From Ferrimonas marina (lineage in GTDB: Bacteria; Pseudomonadota; Gammaproteobacteria; Enterobacterales; Shewanellaceae): DNA of 64,000 nt. The stretch lies in assembly GCF_900129905.1 (NCBI RefSeq), contig NZ_FQXG01000011.1, forward strand, positions 62,001-126,000, written 5' to 3'. A program made the translations under genes and the position numbers. Under the pieces are notes generated by a model. The model was given only the letters and a program-made list of their open reading frames with translations, had not been told where the DNA came from and ran no database searches. Below are positions 36,157-43,865 of the stretch, in pieces. Numbering within the stretch: position 1 is the stretch's first letter; each line of letters opens with the position of its first letter.

Positions 36157-36185
36157 TTGATGGGACCAAATGGTCCGTATAGCAT
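36157..36185 (+). promoter_or_regulatory. Promoter with GGACC-N4-GGTCC operator in its spacer
   Basis: A TTGATG -35-like box (36157-36162) and TAGCAT -10-like box (36180-36185) are 17 bp apart. The palindrome GGACCAAATGGTCC (36163-36176, 12 of 14 positions symmetric) fills the spacer, a classic repressor position. A degenerate second copy (GACCATTTGGCCC) lies at 36199-36211, just before the ribosome binding site of the next gene. Confidence 0.6.
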
Positions 36186-36226
36186 CTTAGCTAAAGATGA
36201 CCATTTGGCCCTAACGAGGAGGCGCT

Positions 36227-36541
36227 ATGAGACACCACGCAGGCCCGGCATTTGAGTATGCAAAGCAACGACTGGAACAGGAAGGCAAAGGCGAAGGGCG
36301 CAAGAAGAAAGAGGAGGGCTGGTGTGCCCTGGCCCTGGCGCTGATGTTGCCGATCTTTCCCTTTGTACTGGGTGTCCACCATATCGGCCCGTTGATGTTT
36401 TTCGTCGGGGTAGTGTTGGCCGCCTACGGTGGGCTGTGTCTGATGGCCTCGCGGGAGTATTGGCAACGGTTCGACAACTACGAGCAGCAGTACGTGTGCG
36501 AACACTGGGGCGATGAGTGCAGCAGATCAGCGCACCCTTAA
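36227..36541 (+). CDS. Small membrane protein, unknown
   Basis: 104 residues. The N-terminal 30 are strongly charged (Lys/Glu/Arg-rich), then two TM helices ('WCALALALMLPIFPFVLGV' and 'PLMFFVGVVLAAYGGLCLM'), and an acidic C-terminal tail with two cysteines. GAGGAGG sits five bases before the ATG, strong evidence of translation. No family recognised. Its promoter carries the GGACC-N4-GGTCC palindrome found near several neighbours, so it may belong to a local regulon (inference). Confidence 0.75.
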   Translation: MRHHAGPAFEYAKQRLEQEGKGEGRKKKEEGWCALALALMLPIFPFVLGVHHIGPLMFFVGVVLAAYGGLCLMASREYWQRFDNYEQQYVCEHWGDECSRSAHP

Positions 36542-36810
36542 GGGCAACGGCACAAACCAGCAGCGATGGCTGATAGCGGTGGGGGGGATTACTTCGCGGA
36601 TTGAGCGGACTGGTTTCCCTGGTGCTGCCAGCGTGCCTTGTGCTGCTCCCTCACCGCAGGGAGCCGCGTGATCTCGAGGATAGAGCCCCGGTCTTCAACC
36701 AACCGGGCTTTTGCGATCCTGGTCATAGTCCCGATGAGGACCATTTGGTCATGGTGATATTTTGGTCCTATTATGCGGCTCAACTTTGAGCATCTAGGAT
36801 CCATGACACC
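36542..36810. other. Intergenic region with operator-bearing promoter
   Basis: About 270 bp. The only short reading frames here have no ribosome binding site or family character. The right end (36738-36774) holds the promoter described separately for the beta-barrel gene. Confidence 0.5.
36738..36774 (+). promoter_or_regulatory. Promoter with palindromic operator upstream of the beta-barrel gene
   Basis: TTGGTC (36745-36750) and TATTAT (36769-36774) are 18 bp apart. The palindrome GGACCATTTGGTCA (36738-36751) overlaps the -35 box, and a half-site TTGGTCC (36762-36768) touches the -10 box. Confidence 0.6.
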
Positions 36811-37275
36811 ATGAAGAAGATGATTCTTGCCGCCTCTCTGCTGCTGTGCGGCGCAGCCGGAGCCAGCGACAGCGACAGCGCCATTACCTTCAACGCGAAC
36901 CTGGGTGATTTTGAGACCTACGGCGTTGGCTTCTACCAGTTAAATGGCAGGGACAAGTTAGGCTTCGCGGTTCAGGGCGATTATTACTCCGACACGGTTT
37001 CCGCATTTGGTAACCGCTATGGCGAAATGGTTTCCCGAGTGCACCTTGGGCTGACCTACGGCGTCACCGACAAACTCTATATTGCCCCGATGGTGGGGGC
37101 GACCTATGGCAAATTTGATTACCTGGTCGCCGATAGCAGCGACACCAAGGTCACTGTCTCCGTTGCTGGGGTCTACCAGTTGGACCGGGTAGCGCTGAAG
37201 CTTGGCGTTGGTACCGCAAAGACCTTCGTTCACGACGATCCGGTTGTTGAGCTGGGCTTTGGCTTCACCTTCTAA
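36811..37275 (+). CDS. Small outer-membrane beta-barrel-like protein, unknown
   Basis: 154 residues with a signal peptide (1-18, 'MKKMILAASLLLCGAAGA'). The mature part is made of alternating-residue strands with aromatic girdles ('FETYGVGFYQL', 'LGFAVQGDYYS', 'RVHLGLTYGVT', 'LYIAPMVGATYGKFDY') and ends in 'VELGFGFTF', with a terminal Phe as in BAM-assembled barrels. Roughly eight strands are possible. No specific family recognised. It overlaps the next gene by one base (TAATG), so the two are cotranscribed. Confidence 0.8.
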   Translation: MKKMILAASLLLCGAAGASDSDSAITFNANLGDFETYGVGFYQLNGRDKLGFAVQGDYYSDTVSAFGNRYGEMVSRVHLGLTYGVTDKLYIAPMVGATYGKFDYLVADSSDTKVTVSVAGVYQLDRVALKLGVGTAKTFVHDDPVVELGFGFTF

Positions 37276-37613
37276 TGGCCAACATCATGAGAAGAGCAGC
37301 ATTTTCGATCCGCGCAGCAGTCGGCCTGGCTCTGACCTTGCTGGTAATGGAGTTGGCTGCCGTATGGCTGGTGCTGGTGTGGCTGGTGGTTCTGGCGATT
37401 CGGATCCCAATGATCGCCCTGCAGCGGATGGCGGATATCTCCCGGCGCTGGAAGTATCAGCTGACCACTGGGGTTGTTACCGTCCATTGCCTGGCGATGA
37501 TCTTCGCCCCGGTCTTTATGGTGTTCACCCTGGCTTTTGCCGCACTTTACCCTGGCGAGTCGGTAAGGCGTCGCCTGGGTCTGGCCTGGCACCTGGTACC
37601 GGCGCGAGTCTAA
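37275..37613 (+). CDS. Small membrane protein, unknown
   Basis: 112 residues with two or three hydrophobic helices ('AAVGLALTLLVMELAAVWLVLVWLVVLAI' and 'GVVTVHCLAMIFAPVFMVFTLAFAALY') and basic loops. The start codon overlaps the stop of the beta-barrel gene (TAATG), implying coupling. I recognise no family. Together the pair gives one outer- and one inner-membrane protein made from a single operator-bearing promoter. Confidence 0.72.
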   Translation: MANIMRRAAFSIRAAVGLALTLLVMELAAVWLVLVWLVVLAIRIPMIALQRMADISRRWKYQLTTGVVTVHCLAMIFAPVFMVFTLAFAALYPGESVRRRLGLAWHLVPARV

Positions 37614-37990
37614 CCGCACCAAGTCGCAAAGTGACCGTTGTTCCGGGTCGGCGCCATGGCAATATCACCCCGTCACCAGATGCGTTTTCAGCTTTGACTG
37701 AAGCACGGGAAATGGTTGCCCGAAGGCGGGTGGAGGTGACACCCGGAGGCGCAAGTCGCATCGGCCGCCGGGCCAAAGAGCCAGCCGTCGCTGAAGTGAC
37801 CGCAAAGAACCCCAGTTACCACGACTGGGGTTTTTTGCATCTTAAGTGCGGTCACAAGCTATCGCAGCCATGGCTAAGCAACTGGGGCTGAACCGCGCTG
37901 GCTAGTCCCAAAAAGGCCGTGTCGGCGCTCAATCGGTTGGGTGGGTGCTGCCGGTCATATTACGACACGAGAGGTACCATATGGTCCTAG
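37614..37990. other. Non-coding region with terminator and a third operator copy
   Basis: About 375 bp without a credible gene. It holds the terminator at 37808-37836 and a palindrome GTACCATATGGTCC at 37974-37987 (12 of 14 symmetric), immediately upstream of the structured RNA candidate. Confidence 0.5.
37808..37836 (+). terminator. Intrinsic terminator
   Basis: AACCCCAGT / ACTGGGGTT with a 7-base loop and a T run. It closes the 36811-37613 operon after about 190 bp of untranslated sequence. Confidence 0.9.
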
Positions 37991-38107
37991 TTCAGTCTTG
38001 GTTAAGGGACCCATTGCTAACTTGGCCTTGTGGTGATGACTGCCTTATCACCCAGAGCGAGAAGTTAGTTCTACTTTGCCCCGTCCCTTCGGTTCGGGGC
38101 CTTTTTT
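37988..38107 (+). ncRNA. Candidate structured small RNA or leader ending in a terminator
   Basis: About 120 nt without an ORF. An outer stem, CTAACTT (38017-38023) with AAGTTAG (38062-38068), encloses an inner stem, GGTGAT (38032-38037) with ATCACC (38047-38052). A terminator GCCCCG/CGGGGC plus seven T (38078-38107) follows. A palindromic operator copy lies just upstream, and a 44-residue membrane protein gene starts 37 bp downstream. It could be a stand-alone sRNA or a transcription-terminating leader. Confidence 0.5.
38078..38107 (+). terminator. Intrinsic terminator before the 44-residue ORF
   Basis: A 6-bp GC stem (GCCCCG / CGGGGC) with an 11-base loop is followed by CTTTTTTT. Confidence 0.88.
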
Positions 38108-38143
38108 TGAACTGAAGGTTCGGTGTCGAACGGGGAGTGACAG

Positions 38144-38278
38144 ATGAAATGGTTATGCAGCTACATCGGCAGCGGCTCTGACGAGTTGGCCCTGGTGCGT
38201 CTTTCGCTGTTGGCTACCGGCACGGTGGCCCTGGGCTTTGTGATCATCACCCTGTCCTCTTTCGTTATCGCCCACTAG
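38144..38278 (+). CDS. 44-residue single-helix membrane protein, unknown
   Basis: Begins MKWLCSYIGSGSDELALVR and continues into one hydrophobic helix ('LSLLATGTVALGFVIITLSSFVIA') up to the stop. GGGGAG about seven bases before the ATG supports translation. Too short for family assignment. It lies 37 bp after a terminator that ends a structured leader-like RNA, so its expression may depend on read-through. Confidence 0.62.
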   Translation: MKWLCSYIGSGSDELALVRLSLLATGTVALGFVIITLSSFVIAH

Positions 38279-38346
38279 CACTCGTAGTCAACCGAACCGG
38301 CCAGTCCAATGGTCGTCTCGCCACGCCTGAGCAACAAGAACCCATT

Positions 38347-38796
38347 ATGAAGATCAACAGCAGCCGCCAGCTTCCCGGTTTTACCCTGTTTGAGCTGTTC
38401 TATGCCAAGCAGCAGTGTGGCAATCGCGCCCTGGTGTTTGTCGGTACGGCACAAAGTCGGTCGGCGTTGGGTCGGGCCCCCTGGCCAACCCATCTGGAGT
38501 TGGAGCAGGAGGACGGGGATCGTCTGCAACTGGCCCTGGTTCCAGTTCGGCTCGATGAACACAAGATGGGCTTTAAGCTGTCCCAGCAGCACCATGAGCA
38601 ACTGCTGGTGGAGCTGCAGAAGCGCAGCAAGGTGGCGGTGGATATTGCTGGCATTCGCTGGTTTCTCGGCTCCCGGCGCCTGGTTCAGCTGTGCACCTGG
38701 GAGCGACAGGAGCCCAAGCAGTTTGCTCAACTCGGTCAGCCCGCAATGCGACGGCAAGATCAGCCGGACGCTCGACGCTGGAGTGCTCACCGTTAA
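38347..38796 (+). CDS. Hypothetical soluble protein
   Basis: 149 residues, mixed alpha/beta with a basic C-terminus, not recognised. The composition ('DGDRLQLALVPVRLDEHKMG', 'HHEQLLVELQKRSKVAVDIAG') looks like a folded protein. There is no clear ribosome binding site before the ATG at 38347. A reading frame of similar length runs on the opposite strand (38275-38790); I favour the plus strand because all neighbours lie on it and its charge pattern is more protein-like. Confidence 0.45.
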   Translation: MKINSSRQLPGFTLFELFYAKQQCGNRALVFVGTAQSRSALGRAPWPTHLELEQEDGDRLQLALVPVRLDEHKMGFKLSQQHHEQLLVELQKRSKVAVDIAGIRWFLGSRRLVQLCTWERQEPKQFAQLGQPAMRRQDQPDARRWSAHR

Positions 38797-39100
38797 TCAA
38801 TCCGACCATGTCATTCACTGTCGGCACCAGCGCTGCTGAGGTCGCTTGGTAAGAGCGATGATCTACGCTGGCTATCGCGCTAAGCGGTTCGTTTCGCCGG
38901 GCCGTGCCCAACGGCTGCTCAACCTCAGGCTGTCGCTATCGTCTCCCCATCATCATTGACTGCCGGACCCCAGGGTCCTACATTACGCCGGACCTTGCCT
39001 TGGTTCTGCCTCTTTGGCTCAGCCGATACCCCGGTGCTGACGAAAGAGCGATTCCCCTGGCTTGGGACGACAACAAAGCGATAAGAAAAAAGGCAGAGCA
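38797..39100. other. Intergenic region with a near-consensus promoter
   Basis: About 300 bp without a gene. It contains the promoter and operator at 38956-38984, followed by an untranslated leader of about 110 nt. Confidence 0.6.
38956..38984 (+). promoter_or_regulatory. Sigma-70 promoter with GGACC-N4-GGTCC palindrome in the spacer
   Basis: TTGACT (38956-38961), a 17-bp spacer and TACATT (38979-38984) form a good sigma-70 promoter. The palindrome GGACCCCAGGGTCC (38965-38978, 12 of 14 symmetric) ends exactly at the -10 box. This is the clearest of the four operator copies. Confidence 0.68.
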
Positions 39101-39421
39101 ATGCGTCTGATAGAGATAGTGCGGGATGAGCAGGGCGGGATCACCCTGGTCCACGCCGACAATACCCGGGAGGAGGCGATCGCCCGGATCGATGAACTCA
39201 AAACCCGGCTGGAAACCACCTGGTTTGGGGTTGCCAGTGCCTTGGGGATGCCGGCCAATGAGAACAGCTGCCGGGTGATACGGCGCTGGCGTGCCAACCC
39301 GCAAAGCACCAACTTTCGTCCGATGCCGCTGGACAAGTACCGCTTCCTGTTGGGCCTGCTGGATCGCCTCCGGGCCGAGGCCGATCCCAGCTACCGCGAC
39401 TTCTGGGTCAAGCCCGAATAA
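39101..39421 (+). CDS. Small protein with possible helix-turn-helix, unknown
   Basis: 106 residues. N-terminal beta-like segment ('MRLIEIVRDEQGGITLVHAD'), an acidic/basic helix ('TREEAIARIDELKTRLETTW'), then 'VASALGMPANENSCRVIRRW', which resembles the turn and recognition helix of small Xre-like regulators, and a C-terminal helix ('LDKYRFLLGLLDRLRAEAD'). If it is DNA-binding, it could act on the palindrome in its own promoter; this is inference from shape and position. The ATG at 39101 has AAGG upstream; an upstream TTG (39062) is less likely. Confidence 0.65.
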   Translation: MRLIEIVRDEQGGITLVHADNTREEAIARIDELKTRLETTWFGVASALGMPANENSCRVIRRWRANPQSTNFRPMPLDKYRFLLGLLDRLRAEADPSYRDFWVKPE

Positions 39422-39783
39422 CCTCTTGCTCTCCACTAGGGCTGCAGGCAAGGCTGCAGCCTGAATTCGCTTCTGCCCTGGCCACTGGTAGCCCCCGGCT
39501 GACGCCCTCCCTGTTATCCCCATCACAGAGCGGCCAATCCCGCTGCTGCCGCACGCTCGATTGTCGCAAACTGACCGGTCTGAACCCGGGTCAGCGCGGT
39601 AGCCTATCCGGCTCCTGACGAGCGGATGGCTTGAGAAAGGCCGTTATAGAGGCTGCGCCTCGGTCGGTACCGGTGAACCGGGTACCGGGCTCTGCTCGTC
39701 ATTAAACCGGGAAGACTCCGTGGACTACTGGGACCGACGTCCGCCCCTCTTCCCCATGACTTGAAATAGCAGAGGTTGGCGTT
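39422..39783. other. Non-coding region rich in inverted repeats
   Basis: About 360 bp without a gene. Inverted repeats seen: GGCTGCAG/CTGCAGCC near 39440-39462, CTGACC/GGTCAG around 39570-39595, and GGTACC/GGTACC around 39665-39690. None is followed by a T run. It could be a long structured leader of the next operon or an untranslated RNA. Confidence 0.4.
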
Positions 39784-39918
39784 GTGTTTGGCGGGTACTT
39801 AATTCTCTTTGCTCAGGGATTTCTGATGACGGTGGGTTTGTTCACCTTAATCTGGCTGAGCGTGGCCCTGCTGATCCGACTGGCCGGCGTGCTGAAAGAT
39901 CAGAGAGTACAGCGGTGA
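39784..39918 (+). CDS. 44-residue membrane protein, unknown
   Basis: Starts with GTG (AGAGG eight bases upstream) and reads MFGGYLILFAQGFLMTVG, then a second hydrophobic stretch 'LFTLIWLSVALLIRLAGVL' and a charged tail KDQRVQR. An internal ATG would give 30 residues. The stop overlaps the next start (TGATG), so it is translationally coupled to the exported protein at 39918, which supports its being real. No family recognised. Confidence 0.58.
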   Translation: MFGGYLILFAQGFLMTVGLFTLIWLSVALLIRLAGVLKDQRVQR

Positions 39919-40388
39919 TGAAGAAGTGGAGTGGCCTGGGCTTGGCGATGTGGCTGTCGCTTTCGCCGGTGATGGCATCAACCGATGCCGGGGTTATCGC
40001 GTCTGTGACGAACGATGATCCGACCCAGCCGGCTCAGCTATGGCTGACAGTGAATGAGCTTGAAGAAGACCAACAGGCGGAGATCCATCTGACCCTGGTG
40101 CGAGCGGACAGCAACGGCTGCCACAGCGCAGGCCGGGGCAGCGACTTCCTGCTGCTGGGCGATCAGGCGGTGGATGCGCATGTGGTCTGTCGCAGCCGAG
40201 CGGGTGAGCAACAGCTGCGCTACCAGGCGCGCAGCCACTTTGGTAAACGCAAGCTGGCCGGTTTGCTCACCGCCACTGAGCCCACCGCGGTTGAGGTGGA
40301 GGGGCTGCGCTTTGTGCTCGAGCCCATCGAGTCGGGACAGCCGACGGACCCTGACGCGTCAGCGACCGAAGCTTGGGCGGCGCAATAG
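39918..40388 (+). CDS. Exported protein, unknown
   Basis: 156 residues with a signal peptide ('MKKWSGLGLAMWLSLSPVMA', cut near 20-21). The mature part is mostly beta-strand ('AQLWLTVNELEEDQQAEIHLTLVRAD', 'SDFLLLGDQAVDAHVVCRS'), has two cysteines that could pair, and ends in an acidic tail. The pattern suggests a periplasmic beta-sandwich, but I recognise no family. The start is coupled to the preceding 44-residue ORF (TGATG). Confidence 0.72.
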   Translation: MKKWSGLGLAMWLSLSPVMASTDAGVIASVTNDDPTQPAQLWLTVNELEEDQQAEIHLTLVRADSNGCHSAGRGSDFLLLGDQAVDAHVVCRSRAGEQQLRYQARSHFGKRKLAGLLTATEPTAVEVEGLRFVLEPIESGQPTDPDASATEAWAAQ

Positions 40389-40427
40389 TGCCGATCTGAG
40401 GGCAAGCCATGGCTAATAGGAGGCGGA

Positions 40428-40529
40428 ATGACGGATCTGTTTTGGACGCTGGCTGCCCTGCTGGGCGTGATGGGGCTGGCAAAATTCTTAACCTGGTGCC
40501 TTAGCGATGATATCGACAACCCTGGTTAG
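40428..40529 (+). CDS. 33-residue membrane protein, unknown
   Basis: MTDLFWTLAALLGVMGLAKF, then LTWCLSDDIDNPG: one hydrophobic helix and an acidic C-terminus. AGGAGGCGGA lies just before the ATG, an unusually strong ribosome binding site for this region. The 3' end overlaps the start of the 63-residue ORF by 23 bp, implying coupled translation. Confidence 0.6.
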   Translation: MTDLFWTLAALLGVMGLAKFLTWCLSDDIDNPG

Positions 40530-40698
40530 TATCGGCTTTATCCTGACCCTGTGGTGGGCCTTTGGCCCCAATGGCACCTTTTCCAACTTCATCTTTGGCT
40601 ATAACCCGGACAAGGAACCGGCCAAGATCGAAGCCAGGCAAAACACCCTGGTGTTGCTGGGGCTGGGCTTCAGCCTGGTGGGGCTGTTGCTGCACTGA
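40507..40698 (+). CDS. 63-residue membrane protein, unknown
   Basis: Two hydrophobic helices ('TTLVSIGFILTLWWAFG' and 'NTLVLLGLGFSLVGLLL') flank a short soluble loop with 'NFIFGYNPDKEPAKIEARQ'. It starts inside the 33-residue ORF and probably depends on its translation. No family recognised. It is the last member of the small-protein cluster before the leader at 40763. Confidence 0.65.
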   Translation: MISTTLVSIGFILTLWWAFGPNGTFSNFIFGYNPDKEPAKIEARQNTLVLLGLGFSLVGLLLH

Positions 40699-40762
40699 GC
40701 CTGCCACTTAAATTTAGTCGTTAAATGACAATGGCTTGCTCCCCTTTTGTTGGGATACTGCC

Positions 40763-40832
40763 GGCGGGTCTTTAGCTCTGTGCGCTAAGCCTGGTTCAAT
40801 GTTTCGACCCGCCAGGATGGCGGGTCTTTTTT
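40763..40832 (+). promoter_or_regulatory. Three-arm attenuator-like structure with terminator
   Basis: Arms GGCGGGTC (40763-40770), GACCCGCC (40806-40813) and GGCGGGTC (40819-40826) have the same sequence in the first and third positions. The second arm can pair with either: with the third plus TTTTTT it is an intrinsic terminator, with the first it excludes that terminator. A nested hairpin, TTAGC/GCTAA, sits between arms one and two. Possible control of the lipoprotein gene at 40975. Confidence 0.5.
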
Positions 40833-40974
40833 CTCCTCTGTACTTCGTTGTCTGTCCTCCCTGTACCGCAACGCCGGGCGGTTCTGTCAAGCAAGGTAGA
40901 GCCAGGTAAACCCGTTATCGCCACTCGCCCCGATGGCCCTATACTGCCCGCTCCGCTTACTCCTGGAGCTGCCG

Positions 40975-41586
40975 ATGCGTCCCCTAATCCCTGTTCTGAT
41001 GCTGTTATTGCTTGGTTGTCAGCCCGCGCCGATGCCGCCGGCCTGGCAGGCGGTGCAGCAACGGCTGGATCCCTTGGTGGTGCCCCAGCCCCACGATGGC
41101 GTTTACCAGCAAAGCGACGCTCTCCTGGCCACCGCCTTCGATGCGGTGCTGTTGAGCAGCCAGTGCGAGTCGCCCCAGGCGTCGCAGCTGCAGGATTACC
41201 ACCGCGCCCTGTTTGCCGCCAACGATGTGGCCCGTAAGCTGAACCTGGTGCAGATAACCCTGCTGCTGGAGGACAATCGCCGACGCAGTGATGGGCAACC
41301 GACCCTGCTGCTGGCGTCGGAGCGGACCAGGATCAACGGCTTTCATACCTTTGACGACGGCCTGCTGATCAACCCGGTGGACCTGGACTCCCAGCTGCTG
41401 CGTCAGGTTCAGCAGCGCCACCCCCAGCATCCGGTAGCCCAGATGCAGTTTGGCGCCGTGCCACTGGAGCAGCGTTTCCGCTTGCTGGCCCACTACTGGC
41501 AAGCACTGGCCCGGTATCCGCAGGGACAGCCACCTCGCTGTGACCAACTGCCCGGCTTACTGGGTCAGTTGGTGAAGCACAGCTGA
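40975..41586 (+). CDS. Small lipoprotein, unknown
   Basis: 203 residues; 'MRPLIPVLMLLLLGC' is a short lipoprotein signal with lipobox LLGC. The mature protein is helical and Gln/Leu-rich, with no family I recognise ('DYHRALFAANDVARKLNLVQITLLLEDNRR'). GGAG precedes the ATG at 40975; the upstream in-frame start at 40933 is rejected because it would bury the signal peptide. It lies 80 bp before pilU and could be cotranscribed, but a link to pili is not shown. Confidence 0.75.
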   Translation: MRPLIPVLMLLLLGCQPAPMPPAWQAVQQRLDPLVVPQPHDGVYQQSDALLATAFDAVLLSSQCESPQASQLQDYHRALFAANDVARKLNLVQITLLLEDNRRRSDGQPTLLLASERTRINGFHTFDDGLLINPVDLDSQLLRQVQQRHPQHPVAQMQFGAVPLEQRFRLLAHYWQALARYPQGQPPRCDQLPGLLGQLVKHS

Positions 41587-41666
41587 ACGGCATTTCCGCT
41601 CGCCCCTTGTGCTGCTGGCGCACTGTGGCAGACTGGGAAAGTACTGCTTAATCAATGGATGGAAAT

Positions 41667-42785
41667 ATGGACTTTCACCAGCTGCTGAATCGCTTAGCCA
41701 GCGAAGATGGATCGGATCTTTACCTCACCGCAGGCGCGCCACCCATGGCCAAGTTCCAGGGGCGATTGCAGCAATTGGAGCAAGCCCCGCTGAAGAGTCA
41801 GCAGGTGGCGGAGATCGCCTATGGCTTGATGGACGCTGAGCAGCGCACCGCCTTTGAGCGCGATCTGGAGATGAACCTGGCTGTCAGCATCGAGGGGGTA
41901 GGCCGGTTTCGGGTCAATATCTTCCAGCAACGCAATGCCCTGGCCATTGTCGCCCGTAATATCAAGACCGACATTCCCCGCTTTGAGAGCCTGGGCCTGC
42001 CGGAGGTGCTCAAAGAGGTGATCATGACCCAACGCGGCCTGGTGCTCTTTATCGGCGCCACCGGCTCCGGTAAGTCCACCTCATTGGCGTCGCTGATTGA
42101 TCACCGCAATCGCAACAGCGAGGGGCACATCATCACCATTGAGGACCCGGTGGAATACGTCCATCAGCACCAGGGCTGCATCATCAACCAGCGGGAGGTG
42201 GGGGTGGACACCCGCAGCTTCCATGCGGCGTTGAAGAACACCCTGCGTCAGGCCCCGGACGTTATCCTGATCGGTGAGATCCGCGACCGCGAGACCATGG
42301 AGCACGCCATCGCCTTTGCCGAGACCGGCCACCTGGCGATCTCAACCCTGCACGCCAACAATGCCAACCAGGCGTTGGATCGGATCATCAACTTCTTCCC
42401 CGAGGAGCGCCGGGCCCAGCTGCTCAATGACCTGGGCAACAACCTCAAGGCCTTTGTCTCCCAGCGTCTGGTCCCCACCCAGGAGGGCAAGCGCTGCGCC
42501 GCGGTGGAGATCCTGATGGGCACCCTGACGGTGCGAGACATGATCAAGCGGGGGGATTCCGGTGAGCTTAAGGGGATCATGGAAAAATCCCGGGAGCTGG
42601 GGATGCAGACCTTTGACCAGGCCCTGTTTGACCTGGCCCAGGCGGGCACGATCAGCGAAGAGACGGCGCTCAAGTTTGCCGACTCCCCCACCAACCTGAA
42701 GCTTCAGCTTAAGCTGGAGCGGGGGGAGGTGGAGGCCAGCTCGAGCCCGGACAAGCCCGGCCTCTCTCTGCAGCCCCTCTCCTAG
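41667..42785 (+). CDS. pilU: Type IV pilus retraction ATPase PilU
   Basis: A 372-residue hexameric AAA-like ATPase that assists PilT in retracting type IV pili. Walker A 'LFIGATGSGKSTSLASLIDHR', Asp box 'IITIEDPVEYVH', Walker B 'PDVILIGEIRDRETMEHAI' and His box 'HLAISTLHANNA' are complete. The start 'MDFHQLLNRLASEDGSDLYL' and the long acidic tail are PilU-like rather than PilT-like. The ATG at 41667 matches this conserved start. pilT is not next to it. A strong bidirectional terminator follows. Confidence 0.93.
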   Translation: MDFHQLLNRLASEDGSDLYLTAGAPPMAKFQGRLQQLEQAPLKSQQVAEIAYGLMDAEQRTAFERDLEMNLAVSIEGVGRFRVNIFQQRNALAIVARNIKTDIPRFESLGLPEVLKEVIMTQRGLVLFIGATGSGKSTSLASLIDHRNRNSEGHIITIEDPVEYVHQHQGCIINQREVGVDTRSFHAALKNTLRQAPDVILIGEIRDRETMEHAIAFAETGHLAISTLHANNANQALDRIINFFPEERRAQLLNDLGNNLKAFVSQRLVPTQEGKRCAAVEILMGTLTVRDMIKRGDSGELKGIMEKSRELGMQTFDQALFDLAQAGTISEETALKFADSPTNLKLQLKLERGEVEASSSPDKPGLSLQPLS

Positions 42786-42801
42786 GCTGCTCGAGTCCAA
42801 C

Positions 42802-42832
42802 AAAAAAGGGCCCGCTGGTGCGGGCCCTTTTT
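42802..42832. terminator. Bidirectional terminator between pilU and menB
   Basis: GGGCCCGC / GCGGGCCC with a TGGT loop, flanked by A and T runs. Confidence 0.93.
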
Positions 42833-42842
42833 GCTGCCTGGC

Positions 42843-43742
<900 letters not shown>

Positions 43743-43865
43743 GGTATTGGCCCACTTGGCAAATTTGTGGAGAAAAGGCTAGGTAGTTGCGTTAAGACAG
43801 TCAACCGTTTCGCCCTGTTGCTGCATCCAGGCTGCGGCCCAGTGCAAAAAACGTCGTGCTTGCTG

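Noticed and set aside
36589-36804. Small minus-strand ORF in the 36542-36810 gap
   Set aside because: It has a charged, protein-like C-terminal 45 residues but no ribosome binding site, and lies opposite the operator-bearing promoter. Possible but not supportable.
38275-38790. 171-residue minus-strand ORF opposite the 38347 gene
   Set aside because: Leu/Gln-rich shadow-like composition; all neighbours are on the plus strand. It remains the alternative if the 38347 gene is false.
40763-40813. tRNA-like fold (8-bp acceptor-like stem plus a TTAGC/GCTAA hairpin)
   Set aside because: Too short, without a T arm or CCA end; explained better as arms of an attenuator.
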